Positions 41,814 to 50,257 of a DNA stretch of 64,000 nt are shown here, piece by piece; position 1 is the stretch's first letter; every line of letters begins with the position of its first letter. The position numbers were made by a program, and so were the translations under genes. A model generated the notes under the pieces. It had not been told where the DNA came from and did no database searches. It worked only from the letters and a program-made list of their open reading frames with translations. Source of the DNA: Streptomyces daqingensis (GTDB lineage: Bacteria; Actinomycetota; Actinomycetes; Streptomycetales; Streptomycetaceae); NCBI RefSeq assembly GCF_014645895.1, contig NZ_BMMP01000013.1, positions 189,478-253,477 of the forward strand, read 5' to 3'.

Positions 41814-43853
41814 GTGGCCCTTTCGGAAACGACCTCCCAGCAGACCCCCCGTACACAGCTCCCTCCTCTCGACGTGCAGCAGGCCGAAGCCGCGCTCGTG
41901 GAGCACTACCCGCGCCTCGTGCGGCTCGCCTATCTGGTGCTGCCGCCGTCGCTCGCCCGGCAGCGACGGGTACTGGCGGCGCACTCGCTCGTGCAGCGGG
42001 CCCTGCCCCGCAGCCGGGAAGCGGCCGCCTCCGGGCCGCTCCCCCCGCAGCGCGGCAGCGCCAGACGTGAGAGCGCGGGCGACGGGGCGGGCGGCCAGGG
42101 CGGCGAGGTCTACCTGTGGCTCGCCGCGCGGATGCTGAGGGGGGCGCTCGCCGGCGAACGCCGCCGCCTCGGGCCGCTGCCGATGCCACGCCTCCCACGG
42201 CGCCCCGGGCTGCTCCCCCAGGTCTTCGGCCTGAAGCTCGTGCCGCGTTCCGGCGGCGCCGGTGAACTCGCCCTCGACGAGGCGCTGTCGGACGTCTCCG
42301 GCGCGGCGCGAGCGGCCTACGCGCTGCGGGGCCTGGAGGGCCTGGCGGACGGCGAGATCCGCACGGTCCTGGAGAAGGCCGGCGTGCCGGACCCCGCGGC
42401 GGCGCTGCGGGAGGCGGACACCGTCCAGGCCCCCGCAGGCGGCGAGGACCGGCCGCTGCTCTCCTCCCCCGAGTTCGACCCGTGCCTGCTGCAGGCACGG
42501 CCCACGGACCTGGCGCGTCGCCGCCAGCACGGCCGCGCGGCGCTCGTCGCCGCCGTGGCTCTCGCCGTGTGCGGCGCCCTGCTGGGGCTTCCCGGCGGCG
42601 CCTGGGGTCCCGACGGCGCCGCCGCGCCGCCCTACGCGCGCAACCCCGCCGCCGAGAAGGCCCTCGACCCGGGCGCGCTGGTGCGCGTTCCGGCCGGCGC
42701 CTGGAAGACGGCGTCACGTGCCGACTTCTCCGTGTGGCCCACCCGCGGCGAACTCACCTCGAACCAGGCGCTGTTGCGCCGAGCGCTGGCCGTCTGGGCC
42801 CGGCCCGGGCCGCAGGTGAAGGTCTCCGTGACCCCCGGCACCTCCTCCGGCCCGCCGTCGGGACCGCCGCACCTGCTGTACGCGGGACGGCTCGACGGCA
42901 CCCAGGTCGTCCTGTTCCACGACGGTCTGCGCATCGCCCGCTACGCCGAGCGGGAGGGCTCCGGGGAGGGCGGCGCCGTCCTCGACCTGGCACGCACCGA
43001 CGGCGCGGACATGGCGACCGCCGCGACCCTGGTCATCGCCCGCAGCGACAGCAACGTCCGCTATCTGACGGCTCCTTGGGTCACCGGAGCCGCCGAGACG
43101 GACCTGCTGCGCCCGGACGACTCCGGGCGGTCGCTCCGCCGGGAGCACGACGGGGTGCTGGCGTCGCTGACCGCTCCGCGTGCCTCGGGGGACTGCTCGC
43201 GCTGGCCCGGACTGGTGCTGACCTCCGAGACGGCGTCGGGCGGCACGAAGAAGCGCCTCTACACCGACCTGGGCGAGCTGTCCGCCGTCCGGCTCACCTA
43301 CGGGTCGCCGCGCCGCAAGGCACGCGAGGCGACAGGGGATCGCGCCCGTACCCGCCTGGCGCACACCTCCTGCGCGATGCGCGCGCTGGTGGCCGGCGGC
43401 ACCAGGTCGGTCAACACCTGGCGTTTCAAGCGGCAGTTGCTGCCGGAGGGCGAGGGCGTCGCCTCGTGGACGTGCACGCGGGCCGAGACCTGGCGCGGCC
43501 AGGGCGCGCAGGTTCTGGGCGGGTTCCAGCCTCCCGCGGACAAGCCGGACGAGCCCGCCGTGCTGACCGCGAGGGCCGTGGACACCGCCTCGTGCGGCAA
43601 GCGCGAGCCGAACGTGGTCAGCTTCACGCGGTGGAAGTCGCAGGCCGGCAACTGGTACGTGCTGGCGGCCGGTTCGTCGAAGGTCACGGGCATCACGGTG
43701 AAGGGCAGGGGCGAGGGAAGCCCCAGCGGCTTCTCGACGGACCGTACGCTCACGCTGCCCGGGACGAAGCGGGCCAAGGTGAAGGTGACGGCCGGGCTCT
43801 CCGACGGCGGGGAGCTGCCCGCGCTGCGCTCGACCGGGCCCGCGAAGCGCTGA
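41814..43853 (+). CDS. Membrane protein with sigma-factor-like N-terminal helices and a large extracytoplasmic part
   Basis: A 679-residue protein without a family name known to me. Residues about 25-65 (LVEHYPRLVRLAYLVLPPSL) resemble sigma-70 region 2, and residues about 145-205 (ALSDVSGAARAAYALRGLEG, then LADGEIRTVLEKAGV) resemble a region-4 helix-turn-helix. One membrane helix follows at about 243-263. The remaining ~410 residues are probably outside the cell: beta-rich, with paired cysteines (SGDCSRWP, LAHTSCAMRAL, SWTCTRAE, DTASCGKRE) that could form disulfides. This would be a membrane-tethered, probably degenerate sigma-like protein. The GTG start is inferred. A terminator follows the stop. 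Confidence 0.6.
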   Translation: MALSETTSQQTPRTQLPPLDVQQAEAALVEHYPRLVRLAYLVLPPSLARQRRVLAAHSLVQRALPRSREAAASGPLPPQRGSARRESAGDGAGGQGGEVYLWLAARMLRGALAGERRRLGPLPMPRLPRRPGLLPQVFGLKLVPRSGGAGELALDEALSDVSGAARAAYALRGLEGLADGEIRTVLEKAGVPDPAAALREADTVQAPAGGEDRPLLSSPEFDPCLLQARPTDLARRRQHGRAALVAAVALAVCGALLGLPGGAWGPDGAAAPPYARNPAAEKALDPGALVRVPAGAWKTASRADFSVWPTRGELTSNQALLRRALAVWARPGPQVKVSVTPGTSSGPPSGPPHLLYAGRLDGTQVVLFHDGLRIARYAEREGSGEGGAVLDLARTDGADMATAATLVIARSDSNVRYLTAPWVTGAAETDLLRPDDSGRSLRREHDGVLASLTAPRASGDCSRWPGLVLTSETASGGTKKRLYTDLGELSAVRLTYGSPRRKAREATGDRARTRLAHTSCAMRALVAGGTRSVNTWRFKRQLLPEGEGVASWTCTRAETWRGQGAQVLGGFQPPADKPDEPAVLTARAVDTASCGKREPNVVSFTRWKSQAGNWYVLAAGSSKVTGITVKGRGEGSPSGFSTDRTLTLPGTKRAKVKVTAGLSDGGELPALRSTGPAKR

Positions 43854-43858
43854 ACCCG

Positions 43859-43894
43859 CTGCGGCCGTCCCGGCTCCCGTCGGGGCGGCCGCAG
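43859..43894 (+). terminator. Terminator after the sigma-like membrane protein gene
   Basis: 13-bp arms with one T-G pair (43859-43871 and 43882-43894) around a 10-nt loop, 5 bp after the stop. Confidence 0.7.
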
Positions 43895-44040
43895 TCGACG
43901 CCCCCGCCGTCGCTCCGCGTACCTCCGCCGAGCGGGGCCGCGTGGCGCGGGCGGGGTGGGGTGGAACCGGCCCGACCGGCCGGGCGCGTGCGGCTCGCGG
44001 GTACGGGCCGCCGGCCGGCCGGACCGGAGTGGGGGGGGTG

Positions 44041-45099
44041 TCAGGTGCCTCCGGCCCGGCTGCGTCCCGCTCCGTGGGGCGCCTGGCCCGTGGAGCCGCG
44101 GACGACGAGCTCCGGCTGGAAGACGAACTCCGTCTGCGGTACGGGGTTCTGACGTACCTCTTCCAGCAGCGTGTGCACCGCGGCGTTCGCCATGGCGCGC
44201 ACCGGCTGGCGCACGGTCGTCAGCGGCGGGTCGGTGAAGGCGATCAGTTCCGAGTCGTCGTAGCCGACCACGGACACGTCTCCCGGTACGCCGAGCCCCC
44301 GTGCCCGTGCCGCTCTGACCGCGCCCAGCGCCATCAGGTCGCTTCCGCACACGAGGCCGGTGCAGCCCTCGTCGATGAGGTCGTCGGCCGCCGCGTGCCC
44401 GCCCTCCACGGTGAAGAGGGTGTGGCGCACCAGGCCCTCGGCCGACTCTCCGGCGGTGCCCTCCTCCCCGACGGAGGCGAGGAAGCCCTCGGTCTTGCGC
44501 CGCACGGGGACGAAGCGGTCCGGCCCCACGGCGAGTCCCAGCCGCCGGTGCCCCAGATCCCTCAGGTGCCGGACGGCGATACGGGAGGACGCGGCGTCGT
44601 CCGGGGAGACGAAGGGCGCCGCGATGCGCTCGTTGTAGCCGTTGACGAGGACGTACGGGACCCCGCGGTCGGCGAGACGGGCGTACCGCCCGGGGTCGGC
44701 CGACAGGTCGGCGTGCAGCCCGGACAGGAAGATGATGCCGGTGACGGCACGCTCCACGAACTGTTCGACCAGCTCGTCCTCGGTGGCGCCGCCGGGCATC
44801 TGCGTGCCGAGGATCGGCGTGTAGCCGTAGCCCGTCAGCGCCTGCTCGATGATCTGGGCGAACGCCGGGAAGATCGGGTTGGTCAGCTCGGGGATGACGA
44901 GCCCGACGAGGCCCGCGCTGCGCTGCCGCAGCCGGACGGGCCGGTCGTAGCCCAGCACGTCGAGCGCGGCGAGCACCCGCTGGCGGGTCGAATCGGCCAC
45001 GCCCGCCTTGCCGTTGAGGACGCGGCTGACGGTGGCCTCGCTGACCTTCGCCTGTCCCGCGATGTCGGCGAGCCGGGTGGCGGGCAGCACCGCCGTCAT
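44041..45099 (-). CDS. Second MalR-like LacI-family repressor
   Basis: A 352-residue LacI/GalR regulator: the N-terminal DNA-binding domain is TRLADIAGQAKVSEATVSRV followed by the LNGKAGVADSTRQRVLAALD hinge region. The periplasmic-binding-protein-like effector domain includes IPELTNPIFPAFAQIIEQAL and VSVVGYDDSELIAFTDPPLT. It is strikingly similar to the malR product at 50258-51289 over its whole length, including PELxNPIFPAFAQ and LTTxRQPV, so the two are paralogues. Its ATG overlaps the GH13 gene's stop by ATGA, so it is probably co-expressed with the maltose operon it may regulate. Confidence 0.88.
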   Translation of the reverse strand: MTAVLPATRLADIAGQAKVSEATVSRVLNGKAGVADSTRQRVLAALDVLGYDRPVRLRQRSAGLVGLVIPELTNPIFPAFAQIIEQALTGYGYTPILGTQMPGGATEDELVEQFVERAVTGIIFLSGLHADLSADPGRYARLADRGVPYVLVNGYNERIAAPFVSPDDAASSRIAVRHLRDLGHRRLGLAVGPDRFVPVRRKTEGFLASVGEEGTAGESAEGLVRHTLFTVEGGHAAADDLIDEGCTGLVCGSDLMALGAVRAARARGLGVPGDVSVVGYDDSELIAFTDPPLTTVRQPVRAMANAAVHTLLEEVRQNPVPQTEFVFQPELVVRGSTGQAPHGAGRSRAGGT

Positions 45100-46778
45100 G
45101 CCAGGGGTCCGGTGGTCCACCAGGCGGTGGTGTCCGGCGGCAGCGCCTCACCGCCTTCGTACGGGCCGCTCGCGAGCAGCAACTCCCCCGGCCGCGCGGG
45201 GAGTTCGACTGCGGTGCCGCCCGTGTTCGCGGTGCAGACGAAGCTCCCGCGGCGGAAGGCGAGCACTCCCTCCGGTGCGGGCAGCCACTCCACCGATTCT
45301 CCCGCGCCCAGGCCGGGCTGCTCGCGGCGGATGCGCAGCGCCGCGCGGTACATCTCCAGGGTGGAATCCTTCCGGCCGCTCTGCGCGGCCACCGAGAGCT
45401 CGCTCCACTCCTCGGGCTGCGGCAGCCAGCTGCCGCCGGAGCCGAACCCGTAGGAGCTTCCCCGCCTCTCCCACGGCAGCGGCACCCGGCAGCCGTCGCG
45501 GAGCCCGTCCTGGCCGCTGTCACGGAAGAAGGACGGGTCCTGCCGGACGTCGTCGGGCAGGTCCGCGACCTCCGGCAGCCCCAGCTCCTCGCCCTGGTAG
45601 ACGTACGCGGACCCGGGCAGGGCCAGCATCAGCAGCGTGGCGGCGCGTGCGCGGGCGAGGCCGCCGAGCCGGGTGCGGTGGCGTACGACGTCGTGGTTGG
45701 AGAGCACCCACGTCGCCGGCGCCCCGGAGGGCCGCATGGCCTCCAGCGAGTCGCAGATGACGTCGCGCAGCGCCGCGGCGTCCCAGTCGGTCTGGAGGTA
45801 GTGGAAGTTGAAGGCCTGATGCAGCTCGTCGGGGCGCACGTAGAGCGCGGTCCGCTCGGAGCTGGGCGCCCATGCCTCGGCGACGCCGATCCGGTCGCCG
45901 GGGTACTCCTCGAAGACCTGGCGCCAGTCGCGGTAGATCTCGTGCACGCCGTCCTGGTCGAAGAACGGCAGCTTCCCGCTGCCCAGCAGCCTCAGCTGCC
46001 CGGGGCCGCCCGTGTCGGGCAGGCCGGGTGCCTTGACGAGCCCGTGGGCGACGTCCACGCGGAAGCCGTCGACGCCCAGATCCAGCCAGAAGCGCAGGAT
46101 GGTGCGGAACTCGTCCCGTACGGCGCCGTGTTCCCAGTTGAAGTCCGGCTGTTCGGGCGCGAAGAGGTGCAGGTACCACTCGCCGGGGCTGCCGTCGGCT
46201 TCGCGTACGCGCGTCCACGCCGGGCCGCCGAAGACGGACTCCCAGTCGTTGGGCGGCAGTTCGCCGCCCTCTCCGCGTCCGGGACGGAAGTGGTAGCGGG
46301 CGCGGGCGGGCGAGCCGGGGCCCTCACGGAGCGCGCGCCGGAACCATTCGTGCCGGTCCGAGGAGTGGTTGGGCACGATGTCGACGATGACGCGCAGCCC
46401 CAGCCCGTGCGCGTCCTCGATCAGGGAGGCGGCGTCGGAGAGTTCACCGAAGAGGGGGTCGACCGAGCGGTAGTCGGTCACGTCGTAGCCGCCGTCCGCC
46501 TGCGGCGAGGCGTAGAACGGGCTGAGCCACACGGCGTCCACGCCGAGTCCGGCGAGATAGGGCAACCGGGCGCGCACGCCGGGGAGATCGCCCATGCCGT
46601 CGCCGTCGCCGTCGGCGAAGGAGCGCGGATAGACCTGGTAGATCACGGCGTCCCGCCACCAGTCCGTGCCGCCGCTCCCCGCGGCCTGCCGCGTGCCGTG
46701 CGCCGGGGAGCGCCCGACTGACGGATCGGAGGCGGGTGCGGGTGCGGCCGTAGGGGCGGGGTCGAGATGCTGGGTCAT
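45096..46778 (-). CDS. aglA: GH13 alpha-glucosidase (maltose utilisation)
   Basis: Cytoplasmic alpha-glucosidase/oligo-1,6-glucosidase-type enzyme, 560 residues, that splits imported maltose or maltodextrin. GH13 regions are complete: VDIVPNHSSDRHEW (I), DGFRVDVAHGL with the nucleophile Asp (II), IGVAEAW with the acid/base Glu (III) and VLSNHDVVRH (IV). The N-terminus has a 35-residue Ala/Pro-rich extension before DWWRDAVIYQVYPRSFADGD. The gene is 87 bp downstream of malG and its stop overlaps the second LacI gene. The 87-bp gap contains a short run of GGCGTC repeats. Confidence 0.9.
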   Translation of the reverse strand: MTQHLDPAPTAAPAPASDPSVGRSPAHGTRQAAGSGGTDWWRDAVIYQVYPRSFADGDGDGMGDLPGVRARLPYLAGLGVDAVWLSPFYASPQADGGYDVTDYRSVDPLFGELSDAASLIEDAHGLGLRVIVDIVPNHSSDRHEWFRRALREGPGSPARARYHFRPGRGEGGELPPNDWESVFGGPAWTRVREADGSPGEWYLHLFAPEQPDFNWEHGAVRDEFRTILRFWLDLGVDGFRVDVAHGLVKAPGLPDTGGPGQLRLLGSGKLPFFDQDGVHEIYRDWRQVFEEYPGDRIGVAEAWAPSSERTALYVRPDELHQAFNFHYLQTDWDAAALRDVICDSLEAMRPSGAPATWVLSNHDVVRHRTRLGGLARARAATLLMLALPGSAYVYQGEELGLPEVADLPDDVRQDPSFFRDSGQDGLRDGCRVPLPWERRGSSYGFGSGGSWLPQPEEWSELSVAAQSGRKDSTLEMYRAALRIRREQPGLGAGESVEWLPAPEGVLAFRRGSFVCTANTGGTAVELPARPGELLLASGPYEGGEALPPDTTAWWTTGPLA

Positions 46779-46865
46779 GTCATCCCTGGGAGTCGGAGGC
46801 GGTCGCGGGCGTCGGCGTCGGCGTCGGCGTCGAAGCGGTCGGTGGCCGGTGCACGGCGGCGGGCG

Positions 46866-47711
46866 TCAGGACTTCGTGGCTCCCGCGGTGAGGCCGGCCA
46901 CCAGGTGCCGCTGCGCGAAGCCGAAGACGACGGCCGCGGGCACGGCGATGATGACCGCGGCGGCCGTCATGGAGCCCCAGTCGGAGCCGTAGCGGTTGAC
47001 GAAGGTCTGCAGGCCGCCGGCCAGGGTGAGGTTCTCCTCGCCGGTCATGAAGGCGGTGGCGTAGGCGACTTCGGCCCATGCGGTCACGAAGGTGTAGAAG
47101 CCCGTGACCGCGAGTCCCGGCCTTGCCAGCGGGAGGACGAGCCGCCAGAACGTGCCGAACGGATTGAGCCCGTCGACGCGTCCGGACTCGTCGATGTCCA
47201 CGGGGATGGTGTCGAAGAAGCCCTTCATCATCCAGGCGCAGAACGGCACCGCGACCGTCAGGTACGTGATGATCAGGCCGACGGGCTGGTTCAGCAGGCC
47301 CAGGCGCGCCATCGTGTTGTAGAGCGGCACGATCAGCACGGCCATCGGGAACATCTGCGTGATCAGCAGCACCCACATCAGGGGGCGCATCCCGGGGAAG
47401 CGGAACCGGCTGATGGCGTAGCCGGTGGTGGCGGCGATGAAGACCCCGACGGCGGTCGTACCGGCCACCACGATCAGCGAGTTGCCGAACCACGTCAGGA
47501 AGTAGGTGTCGGCGACGACGTGTTCGTAGTTGCCGAGCGTGAAGTTCTTCACCAGGGCGGTGGAGAAGGACTCGTTCCTGGGCTTGAACGACGTCACGAG
47601 CAGCCACAGCGGCGGGAAGAGCGCGACGAGGGACGCGGTGAGCAGCCCTGCGTGCAGCCCGAACGAGGCCAGCGGGCCCCGCTCGCCCCGGGTGCGAGGC
47701 GCGGAACGCAT
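46866..47711 (-). CDS. malG: Maltose/maltodextrin ABC transporter permease MalG
   Basis: Second permease of the maltose importer, 281 residues, six membrane segments. The EAA loop is IDESGRVDGLNPFGTFWRLV, followed by LPLARPGLAVTGFYTF. Upstream periplasmic and helix elements such as SRFRFPGMRPLMWVLLITQM fit MalG. The ATG at 47711 is used. The GTG at 47717 overlaps the malF stop as GTGA and could equally be the start. It works with MalE, MalF and a shared ATPase (MsiK in Streptomyces), not encoded here. Confidence 0.92.
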   Translation of the reverse strand: MRSAPRTRGERGPLASFGLHAGLLTASLVALFPPLWLLVTSFKPRNESFSTALVKNFTLGNYEHVVADTYFLTWFGNSLIVVAGTTAVGVFIAATTGYAISRFRFPGMRPLMWVLLITQMFPMAVLIVPLYNTMARLGLLNQPVGLIITYLTVAVPFCAWMMKGFFDTIPVDIDESGRVDGLNPFGTFWRLVLPLARPGLAVTGFYTFVTAWAEVAYATAFMTGEENLTLAGGLQTFVNRYGSDWGSMTAAAVIIAVPAAVVFGFAQRHLVAGLTAGATKS

Positions 47712-47713
47712 CG

Positions 47714-48760
47714 TCACCACACCTCCCCCTGGCGGCGCAGTGCCCGCCTGTAGACGACCGTGAAGAGCGAGAGCAGCACCAGGATGAGGACGCCCCATGC
47801 GGCCGAAGTGGCGAAGTCCCGCGGGCTGTTGATGAAGGAGAGCCGGAAGGCGTAGGTCACCAGGATCTCCGTGGAGTCCTCCGGACCGCCCCTGGTGAGC
47901 AGGTAGATGACCGGGAACATGTTGAACGTCCAGATGGTGCTGAGCAGGACGACCGTGCTGCTGACGGTGCGCACACCTGGCAGCGTGATGTTGCGGAACC
48001 GCTGCCAGGGGCCGGCGCCGTCCATCTCGGCGGCCTCGTACAGCTCGCCGGGGATGCCCTGCAGGGCACCGAGCATCGCCACGATCATGAAGGGGACGCC
48101 CAGCCATACGTTGACGGCGATGACGGCGAGCTTCGCCCAGGTGGGATCGCCCAGCCAGGGCACGGCGTCGATGCCGCCGCCGTCCAGCACCTGGTTGAGC
48201 AGCCCGCTCTTCTCGTTGAACAGCATCTTCCAGGCGAACACGGAGACGAAGGCCGGGATGCCCCAGGGCACGATCATGGCGATCCGGTAGAACGACCGGC
48301 CGCGCACCTGCCTGTTGAGCATCACGGCCAGCACCAGGCCGAGCCCGAAGGTGAAGCCGACGCAGCCGGCCGTCCACACCGCCGTCCAGCCCAGCCGGTC
48401 CCAGAAGACGCTGTCCCCGAGGATCTCCGTGTAGTTCTCGAGGCCGGTGAACTCGTAGGTGGCGGGGATGTGGTTGACGCCGATGGTGCGCTCGACGTTG
48501 GCCTCGTCGGCGTTCGTGAGCGACAGGTAGACGCCCCGCACCAGCGGGTATCCGATGATGACGCCGATGACGAGGACGACCGGCGCGACCATCGTCCAGG
48601 CGTACCAGTGCCGCGCCGCGGCCCTGCGCAGTGCGCCCGCGCCCTTGCCGCCGCGGCTGCCGCCGCTCTTTCCCCCGGGCCCCCGCCCGCGGCCGGCGGC
48701 GGCGCTGTCCGCGCCGTCCGCGGCCGCGGGCACCGACCGGCTGGTGGTCTCCACAGCCAT
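47714..48760 (-). CDS. malF: Maltose/maltodextrin ABC transporter permease MalF
   Basis: First permease of the maltose importer, 348 residues. A Gly/Ala/Arg-rich cytoplasmic N-terminus of about 45 residues precedes six membrane helices. The EAA loop is YEAAEMDGAGPWQRFRNITL. It lacks the large periplasmic domain of E. coli MalF, as usual in Gram-positive bacteria. ATG 48760 has GGAAGG directly upstream. It starts 20 bp after malE. Confidence 0.92.
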   Translation of the reverse strand: MAVETTSRSVPAAADGADSAAAGRGRGPGGKSGGSRGGKGAGALRRAAARHWYAWTMVAPVVLVIGVIIGYPLVRGVYLSLTNADEANVERTIGVNHIPATYEFTGLENYTEILGDSVFWDRLGWTAVWTAGCVGFTFGLGLVLAVMLNRQVRGRSFYRIAMIVPWGIPAFVSVFAWKMLFNEKSGLLNQVLDGGGIDAVPWLGDPTWAKLAVIAVNVWLGVPFMIVAMLGALQGIPGELYEAAEMDGAGPWQRFRNITLPGVRTVSSTVVLLSTIWTFNMFPVIYLLTRGGPEDSTEILVTYAFRLSFINSPRDFATSAAWGVLILVLLSLFTVVYRRALRRQGEVW

Positions 48761-48780
48761 GCCTTCCGCCCCGTCCCCTT

Positions 48781-50058
48781 CTACTTGTAGTCCTTCAGCA
48801 GCTTGCGGAAGCCGTCGCCGACCTTGCCGGCGGCGGCTTCGGGACTGCGGCTGCCGGTGAGGACCGCGTCCATCTGCCCGCGGATGGGCTCGAAGAGGGA
48901 GTTGCCCTCCGCGATCCACGGCCGCTGCACGGCCTCGTCGACGGCGGGCTTGAAGAACTCGACCATCTTGTTCTCGCGCACCGAGGGCTCGTCGTAGACG
49001 GACTCGCGGGTGGGGAGGAGGCTCAGCTCCTCAGTGGTGCGCTTCTGGACCTCGGCGGAGGACATGTACTTGGCGAACTCCTGCGCCGTCCGCAAGTTCT
49101 TGCTGCCCGCGTACACGGACAGGTTCCAGCCGCCCTGCGGTGAGCCGCGGCGCTTGCTGCCGGCGGGGACGGGCGCGACGCCGAGGTTGTCCTTGTCGTC
49201 CTTGAACTGCTTGCCCTGCTGGGCGCCGGCGATGTCCCACGGACCGTCGATGATCATGGCGACGTCGCCGTCCTGGAAGGCCTTCAGCCCGTTCTCCTGG
49301 CCGTCGCTGCTGTCGGTGACCGCGGCACCGGAGTCGACGAGGTCCTTCATGCGGGCGAAGGCCTTGCCGCCCGCCGGATCGTCCACGGTGACCTTCTTGG
49401 AGGTGGGGTCGACGAGGTCGCCGCCCTCACCGTAGAGGTACGGCAGGAACCAGTACGGGTCGTCGCCGCGCAGGTACAGGCCCGTCTTGCCGGTCTCGCT
49501 CTTGATCTTCTTGGCGGACTTCTTCAGCTCGTCGAAGGACTCGGGCACGTCGACCCCCGCCTTCTTGAGCATCTTCTTGTTGTAGAAGAGGCCCAGCGTG
49601 TCGGTGACCTGCGGCACCGCGTAGGTCTTGCCCTTGAAGCGGGTGCTGCCGGCGGCCGTCTTGAGGTAGTCGGACGGCTTGTCGACGGCGGGCGTGCCGT
49701 CCAGCGGTGCGAGGTAGCCGAGGTTGGCGAAGTCGGCGACCCACGCGACCTCGGTGCGCATCACGTCGGGGGCTCCGGAGTTGCCGCCGGCCGCGTTCTT
49801 GAACTTCTGGTTCGCGTCACCGAAGTTGACGTGCACGTACTTCACGTCGACCTTCGGGTGCTTCTTCTCGAAGTCCTCCGCGATCTTCTTGTACGTGCCC
49901 TTCTCGGCGTCGTTCGAGGTGTCCCAGTAGGTGACGGAGCCGGCTATCTCGCCGCCGCCCCCGCTCGGGTCGCTCTGATCCTCCCCGCCGCAGGCCGTCG
50001 CCGTCGCCGTGAGCGCAAGCACCGCAGCCGCCGCGATGACCCCTCTGCCTCGCCGCAT
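48781..50058 (-). CDS. malE: Maltose/maltodextrin-binding lipoprotein MalE
   Basis: Extracellular solute-binding protein of the maltose importer, 425 residues. ATG 50058 is chosen over 50064 because GGAGGGG is then correctly spaced. The lipoprotein signal ends in TATACGG with the lipobox Cys. The mature family 1 SBP has VTYWDTSNDAEKGTYKKIAE, LGLFYNKKMLKKAGVDVPES and DGDVAMIIDGPWDIAGAQ. It is the first gene of malEFG-aglA and diverges from malR. Expression should respond to maltose through MalR sites in the intergenic region. Confidence 0.93.
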   Translation of the reverse strand: MRRGRGVIAAAAVLALTATATACGGEDQSDPSGGGGEIAGSVTYWDTSNDAEKGTYKKIAEDFEKKHPKVDVKYVHVNFGDANQKFKNAAGGNSGAPDVMRTEVAWVADFANLGYLAPLDGTPAVDKPSDYLKTAAGSTRFKGKTYAVPQVTDTLGLFYNKKMLKKAGVDVPESFDELKKSAKKIKSETGKTGLYLRGDDPYWFLPYLYGEGGDLVDPTSKKVTVDDPAGGKAFARMKDLVDSGAAVTDSSDGQENGLKAFQDGDVAMIIDGPWDIAGAQQGKQFKDDKDNLGVAPVPAGSKRRGSPQGGWNLSVYAGSKNLRTAQEFAKYMSSAEVQKRTTEELSLLPTRESVYDEPSVRENKMVEFFKPAVDEAVQRPWIAEGNSLFEPIRGQMDAVLTGSRSPEAAAGKVGDGFRKLLKDYK

Positions 50059-50158
50059 GTCCATCCCCTCCACGTGTGCGTCCCCGGCCGACGGCCTGGG
50101 GGACCCCCGGCGCCATGGGCGGCGCCCGGCTGCGGAGGAACGTAACAGCGTGACGCCG

Positions 50159-50202
50159 CTTGCGAAAGACTTTGCGGCAACTTTCAGAAAACGCATTTGC
50201 AG
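50159..50202. promoter_or_regulatory. Candidate MalR operator region between malE and malR
   Basis: Three similar half-sites read toward malE: CTGCAAA (50202-50196), CCGCAAA (50177-50171) and TCGCAAG (50165-50159). The centre also forms the palindrome TTGC-g-GCAA (50172-50180). TTGC/GCAA half-sites of this kind are usual for LacI-type regulators. Placement between divergent malE and malR supports a MalR binding region. Confidence 0.5.
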
Positions 50203-50257
50203 ATCTTGACGCCCCGCCGGTGGGCACCGTGTGATCCGGCCGGTACAGTCCAACCCT

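Noticed and set aside
46800..46840. Short tandem GGCGTC repeats between malG and the GH13 gene
   Set aside because: Only four or five imperfect units in a GC-rich gap; no sign of a functional repeat array or CRISPR.
50206..50249. TTGACG (50206-50211) and TACAGT (50244-50249) as one promoter for malR
   Set aside because: The gap is 32 bp, far too wide for a sigma-70-type promoter; only the TACAGT hexamer is considered as a possible -10 element.
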